DNA of 42,999 nucleotides. Origin: Lysobacterales bacterium. GTDB lineage: Bacteria > Pseudomonadota > Gammaproteobacteria > Xanthomonadales > SZUA-36. The stretch covers positions 1 to 42,999 of the forward strand of contig JABDPF010000009.1 in NCBI GenBank assembly GCA_013042915.1, read 5' to 3'. Positions within the stretch are counted from its first letter, which is position 1. Each line of letters begins with the position of its first letter. This document shows, piece by piece, positions 26,203 to 35,012 of this stretch. Both the position numbers and the translations under genes were made by a program. The notes under the pieces were generated by a model. It had not been told where the DNA came from. It made no database searches and saw only the letters and a program-made list of their open reading frames with translations.

Positions 26203-27080
26203 GCACGATCCCTGTATCGGTAGGCGGCCACCATCATGACGGTACCGGCCAGGACCATGGGAAGGGTCAGGACCATTCCCATGGTCAGCCAATCGCCGAC
26301 GAGGTAGCCGATATGCGCGTCAGGTTCTCTGAAAAATTCAGCCACAAAGCGAAACACCCCGTAGCCGATCAGGAACAGGCCGGAGACCGCAGCGGCCGGC
26401 CGCGGGACCCGGGAAAATATTGCCAGCAGGATGAAGAGCCCCAACCCCTCGCCCAAGGCCTGGTACAGCTGGCTCGGATGACGCGCCAGGTGGTCGAGCG
26501 CGCCACTCTGCCAGGCCGCACGCAACTCGTCTGAGGCCCAGCCGTCGGGTTGAACGGCATTGGCGAAAACCATCGCCCAGGGCGCATCGCTGTACCGGCC
26601 CCATAATTCCCCGCCGATGAAGTTGCCGACTCGTCCCAGCGCCAGGCCGATGGGCACCAGAGGGGCCGCGAAATCCGACACCGCCCAGAACCCGCGCCCC
26701 GACGTGCGCCCGTACCACCACATCGCGGCGATGACGCCCAACAATCCTCCATGGAACGACATCCCGCCCTGGGTGATGCGAAAAAGGAACAACGGGTCCT
26801 GCAAAAAACTGTCGAATGCGTAGAAAAGCACGTAACCGAGCCGGCCACCGATGACCACGCCGAGCATGCCGTAGAACAGCATGTCGCCGATGTCCTGTGA
26901 TTTCCAACCCAGCCACTCCCGCCGCCGCACCAGCCAGCTGCCGGCCGCCCAGAAAAACAGGAAGGCGAGGAGATAAGTAATGCCGTACCAGTGCACGCTG
27001 AAAGGCCCGATGGAAAGCGCAACGGGATCGATGGCTATGTAAAGGTGTACGGACGAGCTCAAGACGAGGTCGAAATCCAT
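26199..27080 (-). CDS. lgt: Prolipoprotein diacylglyceryl transferase
   Basis: A 293-residue inner-membrane enzyme that attaches diacylglycerol to the lipobox Cys of prelipoproteins, the first step of lipoprotein maturation. Seven or so membrane segments are present. Signature blocks are [40 protein letters not shown] (with the essential His), [14 protein letters not shown] and [13 protein letters not shown]. In E. coli the signature reads NFINGE; here the second Asn is Gly. ATG 27080 was chosen; an ATG at 27104 would add eight residues. Only 31 bases separate it from the divergent DUF255 gene. Confidence 0.94.
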   Translation of the reverse strand: MDFDLVLSSSVHLYIAIDPVALSIGPFSVHWYGITYLLAFLFFWAAGSWLVRRREWLGWKSQDIGDMLFYGMLGVVIGGRLGYVLFYAFDSFLQDPLFLFRITQGGMSFHGGLLGVIAAMWWYGRTSGRGFWAVSDFAAPLVPIGLALGRVGNFIGGELWGRYSDAPWAMVFANAVQPDGWASDELRAAWQSGALDHLARHPSQLYQALGEGLGLFILLAIFSRVPRPAAAVSGLFLIGYGVFRFVAEFFREPDAHIGYLVGDWLTMGMVLTLPMVLAGTVMMVAAYRYRDRA

Positions 27081-27111
27081 TTTCGGGTCGGGCTGTGGCA
27101 GCATATGCCAG

Positions 27112-29133
27112 ATGAATCGACTTGGCAACGAGACCAGCCTGTACCTCAGGCAACACGCAGACAACCCGGTGAAATGGCAGCCGTGGGACCAGCAGGCACT
27201 GGACCAGGCGCGGCTGGACGAGTGTCCCATCCTGCTTTCGATCGGTTACAGCGCCTGCCACTGGTGCCACGTGATGGCCCACGAATCGTTCGAGGACGAG
27301 GAAACCGCCGAGCTGATGAACCGGCTGTTCGTCACGATCAAGGTGGATCGCGAGGAGCGGCCCGACCTGGACCGGATTTACCAGTTGGCGCACCAGATGC
27401 TGACTGGCCGCGGGGGCGGCTGGCCGCTTACGGTCTTCCTGGACCCGGTCGACCACGTGCCGTTTTTCGCCGGCACCTATTTCCCGCGCGAGCGACGATA
27501 CGGGATGCCCGCTTTTCCCGAAGTGCTGGAAACCGTGCACGCGTGGTTTCGCGACAACCGCGACGACATCAGCCAACAGAATAAAAAAATACTGGCGGCC
27601 CTGAAGTCCATCCAGCAACCCGCAACCCGAACGTTGGATCAAGCCCTGCCCCGGGAGGCTGCGGCGCTCGCTGAAACGGGCGCGCGGCAAATACTGGCGC
27701 GCTCCGACCCGGTAAACGGCGGTTACGGCGGCGGGCCCAAATTTCCACAGGCGCCCACTCTCGAAGCCGTTGCCGCGCTGGGTGAGAAGCGCAGCGACAG
27801 CCGCCTGCACGAAAGCCTGAAATTCACACTTCGGCAAATGGCGTTGAGCGGGCTCCGTGATCATCTTGACGGCGGGTTTTTCCGTTACTGCGTGGACGCT
27901 GACTGGACGATCCCGCACTTCGAAAAAATGCTGTACGACAACGCCCAGCTGCTGCCGCTGTATGCCGAAGCCGCCCGGCGATGGGACGATCCGCTGCTGG
28001 AGGCCGCGGCGCGCGGCATCGCGCGGTGGCTTGAAACGGAGATGGCCCAGGCCGACGGCGGTTTCGCAGCGAGTATAGACGCCGATGCCGATGGCGAAGA
28101 AGGCGGCTTTCACGTTTGGACGCGCGAGGAAGTGATGACCCTGCTCGGCAGCAAGCGCGGAGCCCCGTTCAGCAAGGAGTACGGGCTTGACCTTCCGCCG
28201 AACTTCGAGTCGAAAGCCTGGCACCTGCAGCGTACACGCCCGGGCGAGCCGGACGCGGCGCCGGAGTCTTTCGGGGAGGAACGCGCCCAGCTGCGCAACA
28301 CCCGGGAGCAACGCATCCACCCGACGCTAGACGACAAGCGCCTGCTCTCCTGGAACGCGCTACTGGCGGGCGGCTATGCCCGTGCCGGGCGCGCGCTGGG
28401 CGAAGCGCAATGGCTTGACCAGGCGGACGGGATCTTTGTCTTCGTGCGCCGGGAACTCTGGCGTGGCGACGGGTTGCTGGCCGTGTTCAACCGCGGTCAA
28501 GCGCGGTTCGAAGCCTATCTCGACGACTATGCGTTTTTGCTGGACGCATTACTGAATTTTTTGCAGGCCCGCTGGAATTCACGTTGGCTGGCGTTCGCGA
28601 TAGAGGTGGCCGACGCCATGCAGGCCCGGTTCGAAGACCACGAAAACGGAGGCTTTTATTTCAGCGATGAGGCGGTCGACGTGCCGATGACGCGCAGCAT
28701 GATTTTCCAGGACGATGCTACGCCGGCCGGCAACGCGTTGGCTGTTCGCGCCCTGTCCAGACTGGGGCACTTGCTGGGCGAACCTGGCTACCTTCGTTCG
28801 GCGGAACGTTGCCTGCAAAGGTCTCTGGCAGCGGTCGGGCAAGCCCCAGCGGGGCACGCCAGCATGTTGCTGGCACTGCACGAGGCCGCCACCCCCCCTC
28901 CCCACCTGGTGATCGGAGGTGCCGACACCGCCCGGGGCGAAACCTTAAAAGCGTGGGTCGACCGCCGCTATCGGGTAGACTGCTACCTCATCGCGCCGGC
29001 AGAGGCCTCCTTGCCAGGTATGCTCGGGGAGTTTCGAAGCAGTGAGCCCGTGACCGCCTGGCTTTGCCGCGGCACCCAATGCCTGCCGCCGGTGCACACT
29101 GAAGACGAACTGAAAAGGTTGCTGGATTGGTAG
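27112..29133 (+). CDS. DUF255 thioredoxin-domain protein (YyaL/SPATA20 family)
   Basis: A 673-residue cytoplasmic protein. Residues 1 to about 165 form a thioredoxin-like DUF255 domain beginning LGNETSLYLRQHADNPVKWQPW, with CHWC (Cys49 and Cys52) in the CHWCHVM motif and GGWPLTVFLDP. The remaining about 500 residues form an alpha/alpha barrel like N-acylglucosamine 2-epimerases: GGFFRYCVDADWTIPHFEKMLYDNAQLL, SIDADADGEEGGFHVWT and LDDYAFLLDALL. The family is widespread from bacteria to humans, yet its reaction is not established. The next gene overlaps its end by 7 bases. Confidence 0.93.
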   Translation: MNRLGNETSLYLRQHADNPVKWQPWDQQALDQARLDECPILLSIGYSACHWCHVMAHESFEDEETAELMNRLFVTIKVDREERPDLDRIYQLAHQMLTGRGGGWPLTVFLDPVDHVPFFAGTYFPRERRYGMPAFPEVLETVHAWFRDNRDDISQQNKKILAALKSIQQPATRTLDQALPREAAALAETGARQILARSDPVNGGYGGGPKFPQAPTLEAVAALGEKRSDSRLHESLKFTLRQMALSGLRDHLDGGFFRYCVDADWTIPHFEKMLYDNAQLLPLYAEAARRWDDPLLEAAARGIARWLETEMAQADGGFAASIDADADGEEGGFHVWTREEVMTLLGSKRGAPFSKEYGLDLPPNFESKAWHLQRTRPGEPDAAPESFGEERAQLRNTREQRIHPTLDDKRLLSWNALLAGGYARAGRALGEAQWLDQADGIFVFVRRELWRGDGLLAVFNRGQARFEAYLDDYAFLLDALLNFLQARWNSRWLAFAIEVADAMQARFEDHENGGFYFSDEAVDVPMTRSMIFQDDATPAGNALAVRALSRLGHLLGEPGYLRSAERCLQRSLAAVGQAPAGHASMLLALHEAATPPPHLVIGGADTARGETLKAWVDRRYRVDCYLIAPAEASLPGMLGEFRSSEPVTAWLCRGTQCLPPVHTEDELKRLLDW

Positions 29134-30956
29134 AACTGGCGCTTCCCAACGCACACGCCCTGTTCGTGATGATTCTGATCATCGTCGCGCTGGTGCTGTT
29201 CACCCGGGAAAACATTCCCCTGCAAACCACCAGCCTGCTCGTGCTGGTCGCCCTGGCCGTCGGGTTCACCCTGTTCCCCTACACCAGCGAGGGCCGCACG
29301 CTGCAACCCAGCGACTTCTTCCTGGGCTTCGGCCACAAGGCCCTGGTGGCCGTGAGCGCGTTAATGATCTGCGGGCAGGGTTTGATTCGAACCGGCGCGC
29401 TGGAACCCGTGGGCCGGTTGCTTGCACGCATGTGGCGCAAGGGGCCGGCCATTTCGCTGCTGGCGACCATCCTGATTACCGCGGTTCTCAGCGCTTTCAT
29501 CAACAACACGCCCATTGTCGTGTTGATGCTGCCGATACTGGTCGGCGTGGCCGTTCGCACCGGCGCATCACCGTCGGGCACGCTGATACCCATGGGATTC
29601 GCCTCCATCCTCGGCGGAATGGCGACCACCATCGGCACCTCGACCAACCTGCTGGTGGTCAACGTCGCGGCGGACATGGGAATGGACGCGTTCAGCATGT
29701 TCGACTTCCTGGGCCCGGCCGCCATCGCGGCATTCTTTGCCACTCTGTATCTGTGGCTGATCGCGCCGCGCATCACGCCCGAGCGCACGCCGCCCATGGG
29801 AGAAACCGTTTCCCGTCTCTACACCGCACAGATCCGGCTAAACGAGGATAGCCCGGTGGCCGGCCGACGCCTGGCGACGGCCATCCTGAGAACCGGTGAC
29901 GGGCTCAAGGTGGAAGGTGTGCAGCGAGGCCAGGGCGTCCACATCAATCCGCTGCCGGACGTCGTTCTCCAGCCCCGCGATCGAATCACCACGAGCGATA
30001 CCCAAGACAACCTCCGGGAATACGCGCGCCTGTTGGGCGGCACGCTGTTTTCCGGCGACCACGCGGTCGATGCAGAACACCCCCTCAGCGCGGAAAGCGA
30101 ACAGATCGCCGAAGTCGTGATCACGCCGGCATCCCGCCTGATCGGGGTGCGTATCGGTAACGCGCGGCTGCGCAGACGGTACGGCCTGCGCCTGCTGGCA
30201 TTCAACCGCTTCGAGGGCTCACAGGAACGCAAGTCGCCCGGGCTGGACGAGGTGCGGTTGCGCTCCGGTGACGTCCTGCTGGTGCAGTCCACCGTCGAAA
30301 ACCTGCGCAATCTGAAGGAAACAGCGGATTTCCTGGTACTCGATGGCAGCGTCCAACTGCCGAGTACCCGCAAGGCGCCGGTCGCGCTGGCGACCATGCT
30401 GGGCGTGGTAGCGCTGGCGGCAACCGGCATCATGCCGATCGAGATCAGCGCCGTACTCGGCTTTCTCGTCCTGATCCTGACCCGGTGCCTGAACTGGAAG
30501 GACGCGATGAGCGCGCTCTCCACGCAGGTGATCCTGATCATCGTGGCTTCGCTGGCGATGGGCGCGGCCCTGCTCAAGACGGGGGGCGCCGACTACATCG
30601 CGCGCCTGTTCGTGAACGTCACCTTTGGCGCACCGCCTTCGGTGGTGCTGGGCGGCCTGATGCTGATGATGGGCATCATGACCAACATCGTTTCCAACAA
30701 TGCCGCCGCGGTGATCGGCACGCCCATTGCGATCGGTATCGCCCAGCGCCTGGGCATGCCGCTCGAACCGTTCGTTCTCGCCGTGCTGTTCGGCGCAAAC
30801 CTGAGCTTTGCGACCCCGATGGCCTACCAGACCAACATCCTGCTGATGAACGCCGGGGGCTACAAGTTCGGTGACTTTGTTCGCGTGGGCGTGCCCCTCT
30901 CGATCGGACTCTGGCTCATCCTGACGACGGTTCTCGTGTGGGCTTACGGACTGTAG
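29127..30956 (+). CDS. SLC13 family permease with two TrkA-C domains
   Basis: A 609-residue inner-membrane carrier of the DASS/SLC13 (CitT-like) family. Membrane halves occupy about residues 10-215 and 415-609. The motifs SAFINNTPIVVLMLPI and IGTSTNLLVVN, and in the second half MGIMTNIVSNNAAAVIGTPIAIG, are the paired Na+/substrate-binding elements. Two cytoplasmic TrkA-C (RCK_C) domains lie between them (about 225-300 and 315-390). Such proteins move sulfate, dicarboxylates or other anions; the substrate is not predictable here. The start is TTG 29127, inside the end of the DUF255 gene; the next ATG is within the first membrane helix. Confidence 0.9.
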   Translation: MVELALPNAHALFVMILIIVALVLFTRENIPLQTTSLLVLVALAVGFTLFPYTSEGRTLQPSDFFLGFGHKALVAVSALMICGQGLIRTGALEPVGRLLARMWRKGPAISLLATILITAVLSAFINNTPIVVLMLPILVGVAVRTGASPSGTLIPMGFASILGGMATTIGTSTNLLVVNVAADMGMDAFSMFDFLGPAAIAAFFATLYLWLIAPRITPERTPPMGETVSRLYTAQIRLNEDSPVAGRRLATAILRTGDGLKVEGVQRGQGVHINPLPDVVLQPRDRITTSDTQDNLREYARLLGGTLFSGDHAVDAEHPLSAESEQIAEVVITPASRLIGVRIGNARLRRRYGLRLLAFNRFEGSQERKSPGLDEVRLRSGDVLLVQSTVENLRNLKETADFLVLDGSVQLPSTRKAPVALATMLGVVALAATGIMPIEISAVLGFLVLILTRCLNWKDAMSALSTQVILIIVASLAMGAALLKTGGADYIARLFVNVTFGAPPSVVLGGLMLMMGIMTNIVSNNAAAVIGTPIAIGIAQRLGMPLEPFVLAVLFGANLSFATPMAYQTNILLMNAGGYKFGDFVRVGVPLSIGLWLILTTVLVWAYGL

Positions 30957-31093
30957 CCCTCATCCCCTGTTTGCTGCTCCGCTTCAAGGCTGCATGCCGG
31001 ACTGTCACCCGACTATTCCCTAACCGAGGGTGGGGAGATTCGAAATTCCGCGTTATAAAAACGTTAAAGCGCGTAACAGCGCGGCGGAAAGAA
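30957..31093. other. Upstream leader of the TonB operon, no gene
   Basis: This stretch has no convincing open frame. It becomes AT-richer from about 31040 (GTTATAAAAACGTTAAAG), which may help promoter opening or contain a second -10 (TATAAA). CGCG-TAACAG-CGCG near 31072-31085 is a small palindrome. No SLC13 terminator is evident. Confidence 0.3.
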
Positions 31094-31121
31094 TTGACTG
31101 AAGTATTCCGCAAGTTATACC
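31094..31121 (+). promoter_or_regulatory. Promoter of the TonB2-type operon
   Basis: TTGACT (31094-31099, five of six), a 16-base spacer and TATACC (31116-31121, four of six) form a good sigma70 promoter about 70 bases upstream of the first gene. No clear Fur box was seen overlapping it. Confidence 0.5.
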
Positions 31122-31191
31122 CTTCGGTGTCCGGAACAGATTTTTTTAAATGCAACCGCCATCCTTTTTTTTGTCAACACCGAGATCCAGT

Positions 31192-31971
31192 ATGCTTATC
31201 AATCGAATGAATAGAATGCTCTTGCTCGGCGCAATGGCCTCTGCGGTCTTCTCCGCATCGGTCTATGCCCAGGCGACTGTGGACCAGGTCATGGCCGAAG
31301 GTGAGAAACGCGCCGACGCAGGTGCTGCCGAGCAGCGCCGCGTGGAGCAGATCGCCGACCAAACGATCGACCTCCTCAACGACTACAACACAGTATCCAA
31401 AGTGGTTGACGGCCTGGTGACCTACAACGCCCTGTTGCAGCGCCAGATCACCAACCAGGAAGAGGAAATGGCCGCTCTCAACGAGTCCATCAAGAACGTC
31501 GCGCTTATCGAGCGCCAGATCGTTCCGATGATGACCAGGATGCTGGACTCGATGGAAGCGTTCATCGCACTCGATACGCCGTTCTTGCTCGAAGAGCGCG
31601 GGGAACGCCTGGAACGCCTGCGCGGCATGATGGAACGCTCCGACGTGTCCGCCGCCGAGAAGTTCCGCCGCGTGATCGAGGCGTATCAGATCGAAAACGA
31701 TTACGGCCGCACCATCGAAGCCTACAAGGACACGATCGATATCGATGGCGTGAAACAGGAGGCAGACTTCCTGCGAATCGGCCGTGTTTCCCTGGCCTAC
31801 CAGACGGTCGGTGGCGGCACCACCGGCGCATGGGACCCTGCAGCCGGACAGTTCATCGTTCTCGACGATGCCGAGTTCAAAAACCAGGTCTCTCATGGTT
31901 TGAGGGTAGCGCGAAAGCAGGTTGCTCCAGACTTGCTGGTCGTTCCCATTCCTGCGCCGTCGGAGGGCTAA
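31192..31971 (+). CDS. DUF3450 periplasmic protein of the TonB2-type operon
   Basis: A 259-residue exported protein. A signal peptide (MLLLGAMASAVFSASVYAQA) is followed by a long coiled-coil (about residues 30-110, rich in E/Q/R heptads such as ITNQEEEMAALNESIKN), then the DUF3450 core IALDTPFLLEERGERLERL and GVKQEADFLRIGRVSLAYQT. DUF3450 proteins are regularly encoded before TtpC-like MotA/TolQ/ExbB proteins. A structural role in a trans-envelope complex is inferred. ATG 31192 is preferred over an upstream ATG at 31150 because of the signal peptide. The next gene starts 3 bases after its stop. Confidence 0.88.
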   Translation: MLINRMNRMLLLGAMASAVFSASVYAQATVDQVMAEGEKRADAGAAEQRRVEQIADQTIDLLNDYNTVSKVVDGLVTYNALLQRQITNQEEEMAALNESIKNVALIERQIVPMMTRMLDSMEAFIALDTPFLLEERGERLERLRGMMERSDVSAAEKFRRVIEAYQIENDYGRTIEAYKDTIDIDGVKQEADFLRIGRVSLAYQTVGGGTTGAWDPAAGQFIVLDDAEFKNQVSHGLRVARKQVAPDLLVVPIPAPSEG

Positions 31972-31974
31972 GAC

Positions 31975-33339
31975 ATGATCCGCAAATTACTCAAAACAAC
32001 AGTGATCGCCGCGTTCGTTCTCGGACTTGGCCAGACCGCCTTCGCCGCTCAGCCCGTCTCGATGGACGAATTGCTCGAGCAGGTTCGACAGGGCCGCGTC
32101 AAGGACGCAGCCGAAAACCAGAAGCGTATCCAGGAATTCCAGGCCGCTCGCGGACGTCAGCAGGAACTGCTGCGTCAGATGCAGGCTGAGCAGACTCGCC
32201 AAGAGCGGCTCTCGGAGCAACTCGAAAGCACCTTCGAAGTCAACGACGCCGCCATCATGGATCTCGAGCGCGCCTTGCAGGATCGCCTGGGTGAACTGAA
32301 GGAGTTGTTCGGCGTGCTACAGCAGGCCGCCGGCGACGCGCGCGGCAACTTCGACACCTCCGTTACGCAGATCCAGTTCCCGGATCGTGGCGAGTGGCTG
32401 ACCCAGTTTGCCCAGAAGATGGGCTCCACCACCCGCATGCCGACGATGGAAGAAATTGAACGCATCTGGTTCGAGCTGCAGCGCGAGATGACCGAATCCG
32501 CCAAGGTGCTCGAGATTCCCGCTACCGTGGTCAACTCGGATGGCGAGGAAGAGCAACGGCAAGTGGTTCGCGTCGGTCTGTTCAACGTCGTTTCCGACGG
32601 TGATTACCTCGAATACGTGCCCGAAACCGGCCGCCTGGTGGAATTGCAGCGCCAACCGCAGAGCCGCTATACCGGCCGCGCGGAAGGCCTGCAGGAAACC
32701 CAGGCAGGCCTGGCCGGCTTCGGTATCGACCCGACTCGAGGCCAGCTGCTGGCCCTGCTGGTCCAGTCTCCAAGCCTGACCGAGCGTATCGCGCAGGGTA
32801 AGGAAGTCGGCTACGTCATCATCACGCTGGGTATCATCGCCGTGCTGATCGCGATCTGGCGCCTGCTGGCCCTGACCGCAACCAGCGCCAAGGTCAACAG
32901 TCAGGCCAAGAACCTGGAGAACCCGGGCAACAATCCGCTGGGCCGTGTGCTGAAGATCGCGCACGAAAACCCGGAATCGGACGTCGAGGCGCTCGAGCTG
33001 AAGTTGGGCGAGCAAATCCTGAAGGAAACACCGAAGTTCAACAAGATGCTTCCGTTCCTGAAGATCATCTCCGTCGTGGCGCCGCTGCTGGGTCTGCTGG
33101 GTACCGTTACCGGTATGATCATCACCTTCCAGGCCATCACCCTCTACGGTGCGGGCGATCCGAAGCTGATGGCCGGCGGTATCTCAACCGCCCTGGTGAC
33201 CACCGTGCTGGGCCTGGTCGTCGCTATTCCGACGGTCTTCATGCACACGCTGGTTCAGAGCCGCGCCAAACGACTGACGCAGATTCTCCAGGAAGAGGCC
33301 GCCGGCATGCTCTCAGAGCGTGCAGAAAGAATGGGATAA
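31975..33339 (+). CDS. TtpC-like MotA/TolQ/ExbB proton channel protein
   Basis: A 454-residue protein with a signal peptide (ending QTAFAAQ), a long periplasmic N-terminal coiled-coil (about residues 30-110), a periplasmic linker to about 270, and a C-terminal MotA/TolQ/ExbB domain. Its membrane helices are VGYVIITLGIIAVLIAIW (about 275), SVVAPLLGLLGTVTGMIITF (about 360) and STALVTTVLGLVVAIPTVF (about 400). LLGLLGTVTGMI is the family's channel signature. In Vibrio TtpC is required for TonB2-dependent iron uptake. GGAGG 8 bases upstream of ATG 31975 is a strong ribosome-binding site. Confidence 0.92.
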   Translation: MIRKLLKTTVIAAFVLGLGQTAFAAQPVSMDELLEQVRQGRVKDAAENQKRIQEFQAARGRQQELLRQMQAEQTRQERLSEQLESTFEVNDAAIMDLERALQDRLGELKELFGVLQQAAGDARGNFDTSVTQIQFPDRGEWLTQFAQKMGSTTRMPTMEEIERIWFELQREMTESAKVLEIPATVVNSDGEEEQRQVVRVGLFNVVSDGDYLEYVPETGRLVELQRQPQSRYTGRAEGLQETQAGLAGFGIDPTRGQLLALLVQSPSLTERIAQGKEVGYVIITLGIIAVLIAIWRLLALTATSAKVNSQAKNLENPGNNPLGRVLKIAHENPESDVEALELKLGEQILKETPKFNKMLPFLKIISVVAPLLGLLGTVTGMIITFQAITLYGAGDPKLMAGGISTALVTTVLGLVVAIPTVFMHTLVQSRAKRLTQILQEEAAGMLSERAERMG

Positions 33340-33345
33340 GTCCTT

Positions 33346-33885
33346 ATGGATACCATTTATTATTATCTGCCATTCCTCGAGACCATCCGTGACTTTTTTG
33401 AGCTCGGAGGACCGGTTCTCAATGTGATCGCGCTGGTAACGCTGTTCATGTGGATGCTCATCATCGAGCGCCTCGTTTACTTTCGCACCGGTCACAAGAA
33501 ACTGATTCGCCAGGCCCATGTCTACTGGGATGTCAGGCCGGAATACTCGTCCTGGAATGCCCACCAGATTCGGGATCGGATCATTTCCCAGGTCAGTTCG
33601 AGCGCCGAGCGCAACATGGCGCTGATCAAGACCTGTGTCGCGCTGTGCCCCCTGCTGGGCCTGCTCGGCACCGTGACGGGAATGATCGAAGTCTTCGAAG
33701 TCATGGCGATCTCCGGATCGGGCAACCCCCGATCCATGGCGTCAGGCGTTTCCAAAGCCACCGTGCCCACGATGGCGGGCATGGTGGCCGCGCTTTCCGG
33801 CGTAGCCATGTCGGCTTTCCTCGAAAACAAAGCGCGCAGGGAACGTGATTTCATCTCTGACGAGTTGATAATCGAGCACGGCTGA
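33346..33885 (+). CDS. exbB: ExbB2-type biopolymer transport protein
   Basis: A 179-residue inner-membrane protein of the ExbB/TolQ family, forming the proton-conducting pentamer around ExbD. Three helices are seen: VLNVIALVTLFMWMLIIERLV, LCPLLGLLGTVTGMIEVF and VPTMAGMVAALSGVAMSAF. This short form lacking a long N-terminus is typical of ExbB2 in TonB2 systems. It begins 6 bases after the TtpC-like gene. Confidence 0.94.
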   Translation: MDTIYYYLPFLETIRDFFELGGPVLNVIALVTLFMWMLIIERLVYFRTGHKKLIRQAHVYWDVRPEYSSWNAHQIRDRIISQVSSSAERNMALIKTCVALCPLLGLLGTVTGMIEVFEVMAISGSGNPRSMASGVSKATVPTMAGMVAALSGVAMSAFLENKARRERDFISDELIIEHG

Positions 33886-33924
33886 GGGAACTATCCCCCA
33901 GCCTGCTGATCAGGAGAAGTACAT

Positions 33925-34332
33925 ATGCGGCAACATCTAGCCACTCAATACGAAGAAGAAGAATCGGAGATCAACATCACGCCAATGCTCGATGTGGTGT
34001 TCATCATGCTGATCTTTTTCATCGTGACCGCAACGTTCGTGAAAGAGGCCGGTATCGAAGTCAACCGGCCCGACGCGGCGACGGCGGTCAAACAGGAAAA
34101 GGCCAACATCCTGGTGGCCATCGGCCCCAATAATGACATCTGGATCGACCGTCGCCAGATCGATATCCGGTCCGTGCGACCGAACATCGAACGTCTGCAC
34201 GCCGAGAACCCGCAGGGTTCAGTGGTGATTCAGGCAGACAAGGATTCCAAGACGGATACGTTGATCCAGGTAATGGATGCCGCCCGCCAGGCGGGCGTGT
34301 TCAACGTGTCGATTGCGGCAAATGAGCCCTAA
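33925..34332 (+). CDS. exbD: ExbD2-type biopolymer transport protein
   Basis: A 135-residue protein with a single N-terminal membrane helix and a periplasmic ExbD/TolR domain. INITPMLDVVFIMLIFFIVTATFV contains the proton-binding Asp that energises TonB (Asp25 in E. coli ExbD). The periplasmic part ends VMDAARQAGVFNVSIAA, the ExbD C-terminal signature. AGGAGA lies about 10 bases before ATG 33925. Confidence 0.95.
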   Translation: MRQHLATQYEEEESEINITPMLDVVFIMLIFFIVTATFVKEAGIEVNRPDAATAVKQEKANILVAIGPNNDIWIDRRQIDIRSVRPNIERLHAENPQGSVVIQADKDSKTDTLIQVMDAARQAGVFNVSIAANEP

Positions 34333-34343
34333 AGAGGTATGCC

Positions 34344-35000
34344 ATGTCGGCTACGATTAATGAAACCCTGACACTACCCAAAGCCGGTAATTCCTTCCGA
34401 CTTATTGTCGGTATCGTTCTTGGCGTCTGCGTAACGGCCGGTCTGTTCTGGTTCATGCAGTACCTGATCGTAACCGCCGATCGTGATTTGAATGAAGGAA
34501 CCTCAGGTCACCTGATCGACTTCGTCAGACTGAAACGCGACGAGTCCATCCAGCGCAGGCAACTCAAGCCCGAGAAACCACCACCGCCGGATGCCCCGCC
34601 GCCGCAGCCACCGACTCCGCAGCTTGAGAACCTGAATCCCTCGGCCGAGAAGATCGCCATCCAGGCGGCGCCGGTTGAAACCGACATCGAGATGTCGGGA
34701 GGCTTCAGCCTGGGTGTCGGCGAAGGCGACTATCTGCCGATCGTCAAAGTAGCGCCGATCTACCCGCAGCGTGCTCTTTCCCGCGGTATCGAAGGCTACT
34801 GCGTGGTCCAGTACACGGTGACCCGGAACGGCACGATCCGCGATCCCTTTGTCATCGAGGACCAGTGCACCAGTTCCCTGTTCCATCGCGCCTCGATCCA
34901 GGCGGCCCTGAAATTCAAGTACAAGCCGCGGGTCGTCGATGGCCAGTCCATCGAGGTGCCCGGTGTACAGAACAAGTTCACCTACGAGATTCAGGAATAA
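34344..35000 (+). CDS. tonB: TonB2-type energy transducer
   Basis: A 218-residue protein linking the ExbB-ExbD motor to outer-membrane receptors. A membrane helix at about residues 18-45 (RLIVGIVLGVCVTAGLFWFM) is followed by a short proline-rich spacer (KPPPPDAPPPQPPTPQ) and a C-terminal TonB domain beginning VKVAPIYPQRALSRGIEGYCVVQYTV. The spacer is much shorter than in E. coli TonB, as expected for TonB2 proteins. An AGAGG ribosome-binding site precedes ATG 34344. Confidence 0.94.
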   Translation: MSATINETLTLPKAGNSFRLIVGIVLGVCVTAGLFWFMQYLIVTADRDLNEGTSGHLIDFVRLKRDESIQRRQLKPEKPPPPDAPPPQPPTPQLENLNPSAEKIAIQAAPVETDIEMSGGFSLGVGEGDYLPIVKVAPIYPQRALSRGIEGYCVVQYTVTRNGTIRDPFVIEDQCTSSLFHRASIQAALKFKYKPRVVDGQSIEVPGVQNKFTYEIQE

Positions 35001-35012
35001 AGGAGCGAACGA

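Noticed and set aside
26338-28320. A 660-codon minus-strand open frame across lgt and the DUF255 gene
   Set aside because: It runs antisense to the DUF255 gene and then out of frame through lgt. Both of those have clear conserved motifs, so this is a codon-bias shadow.
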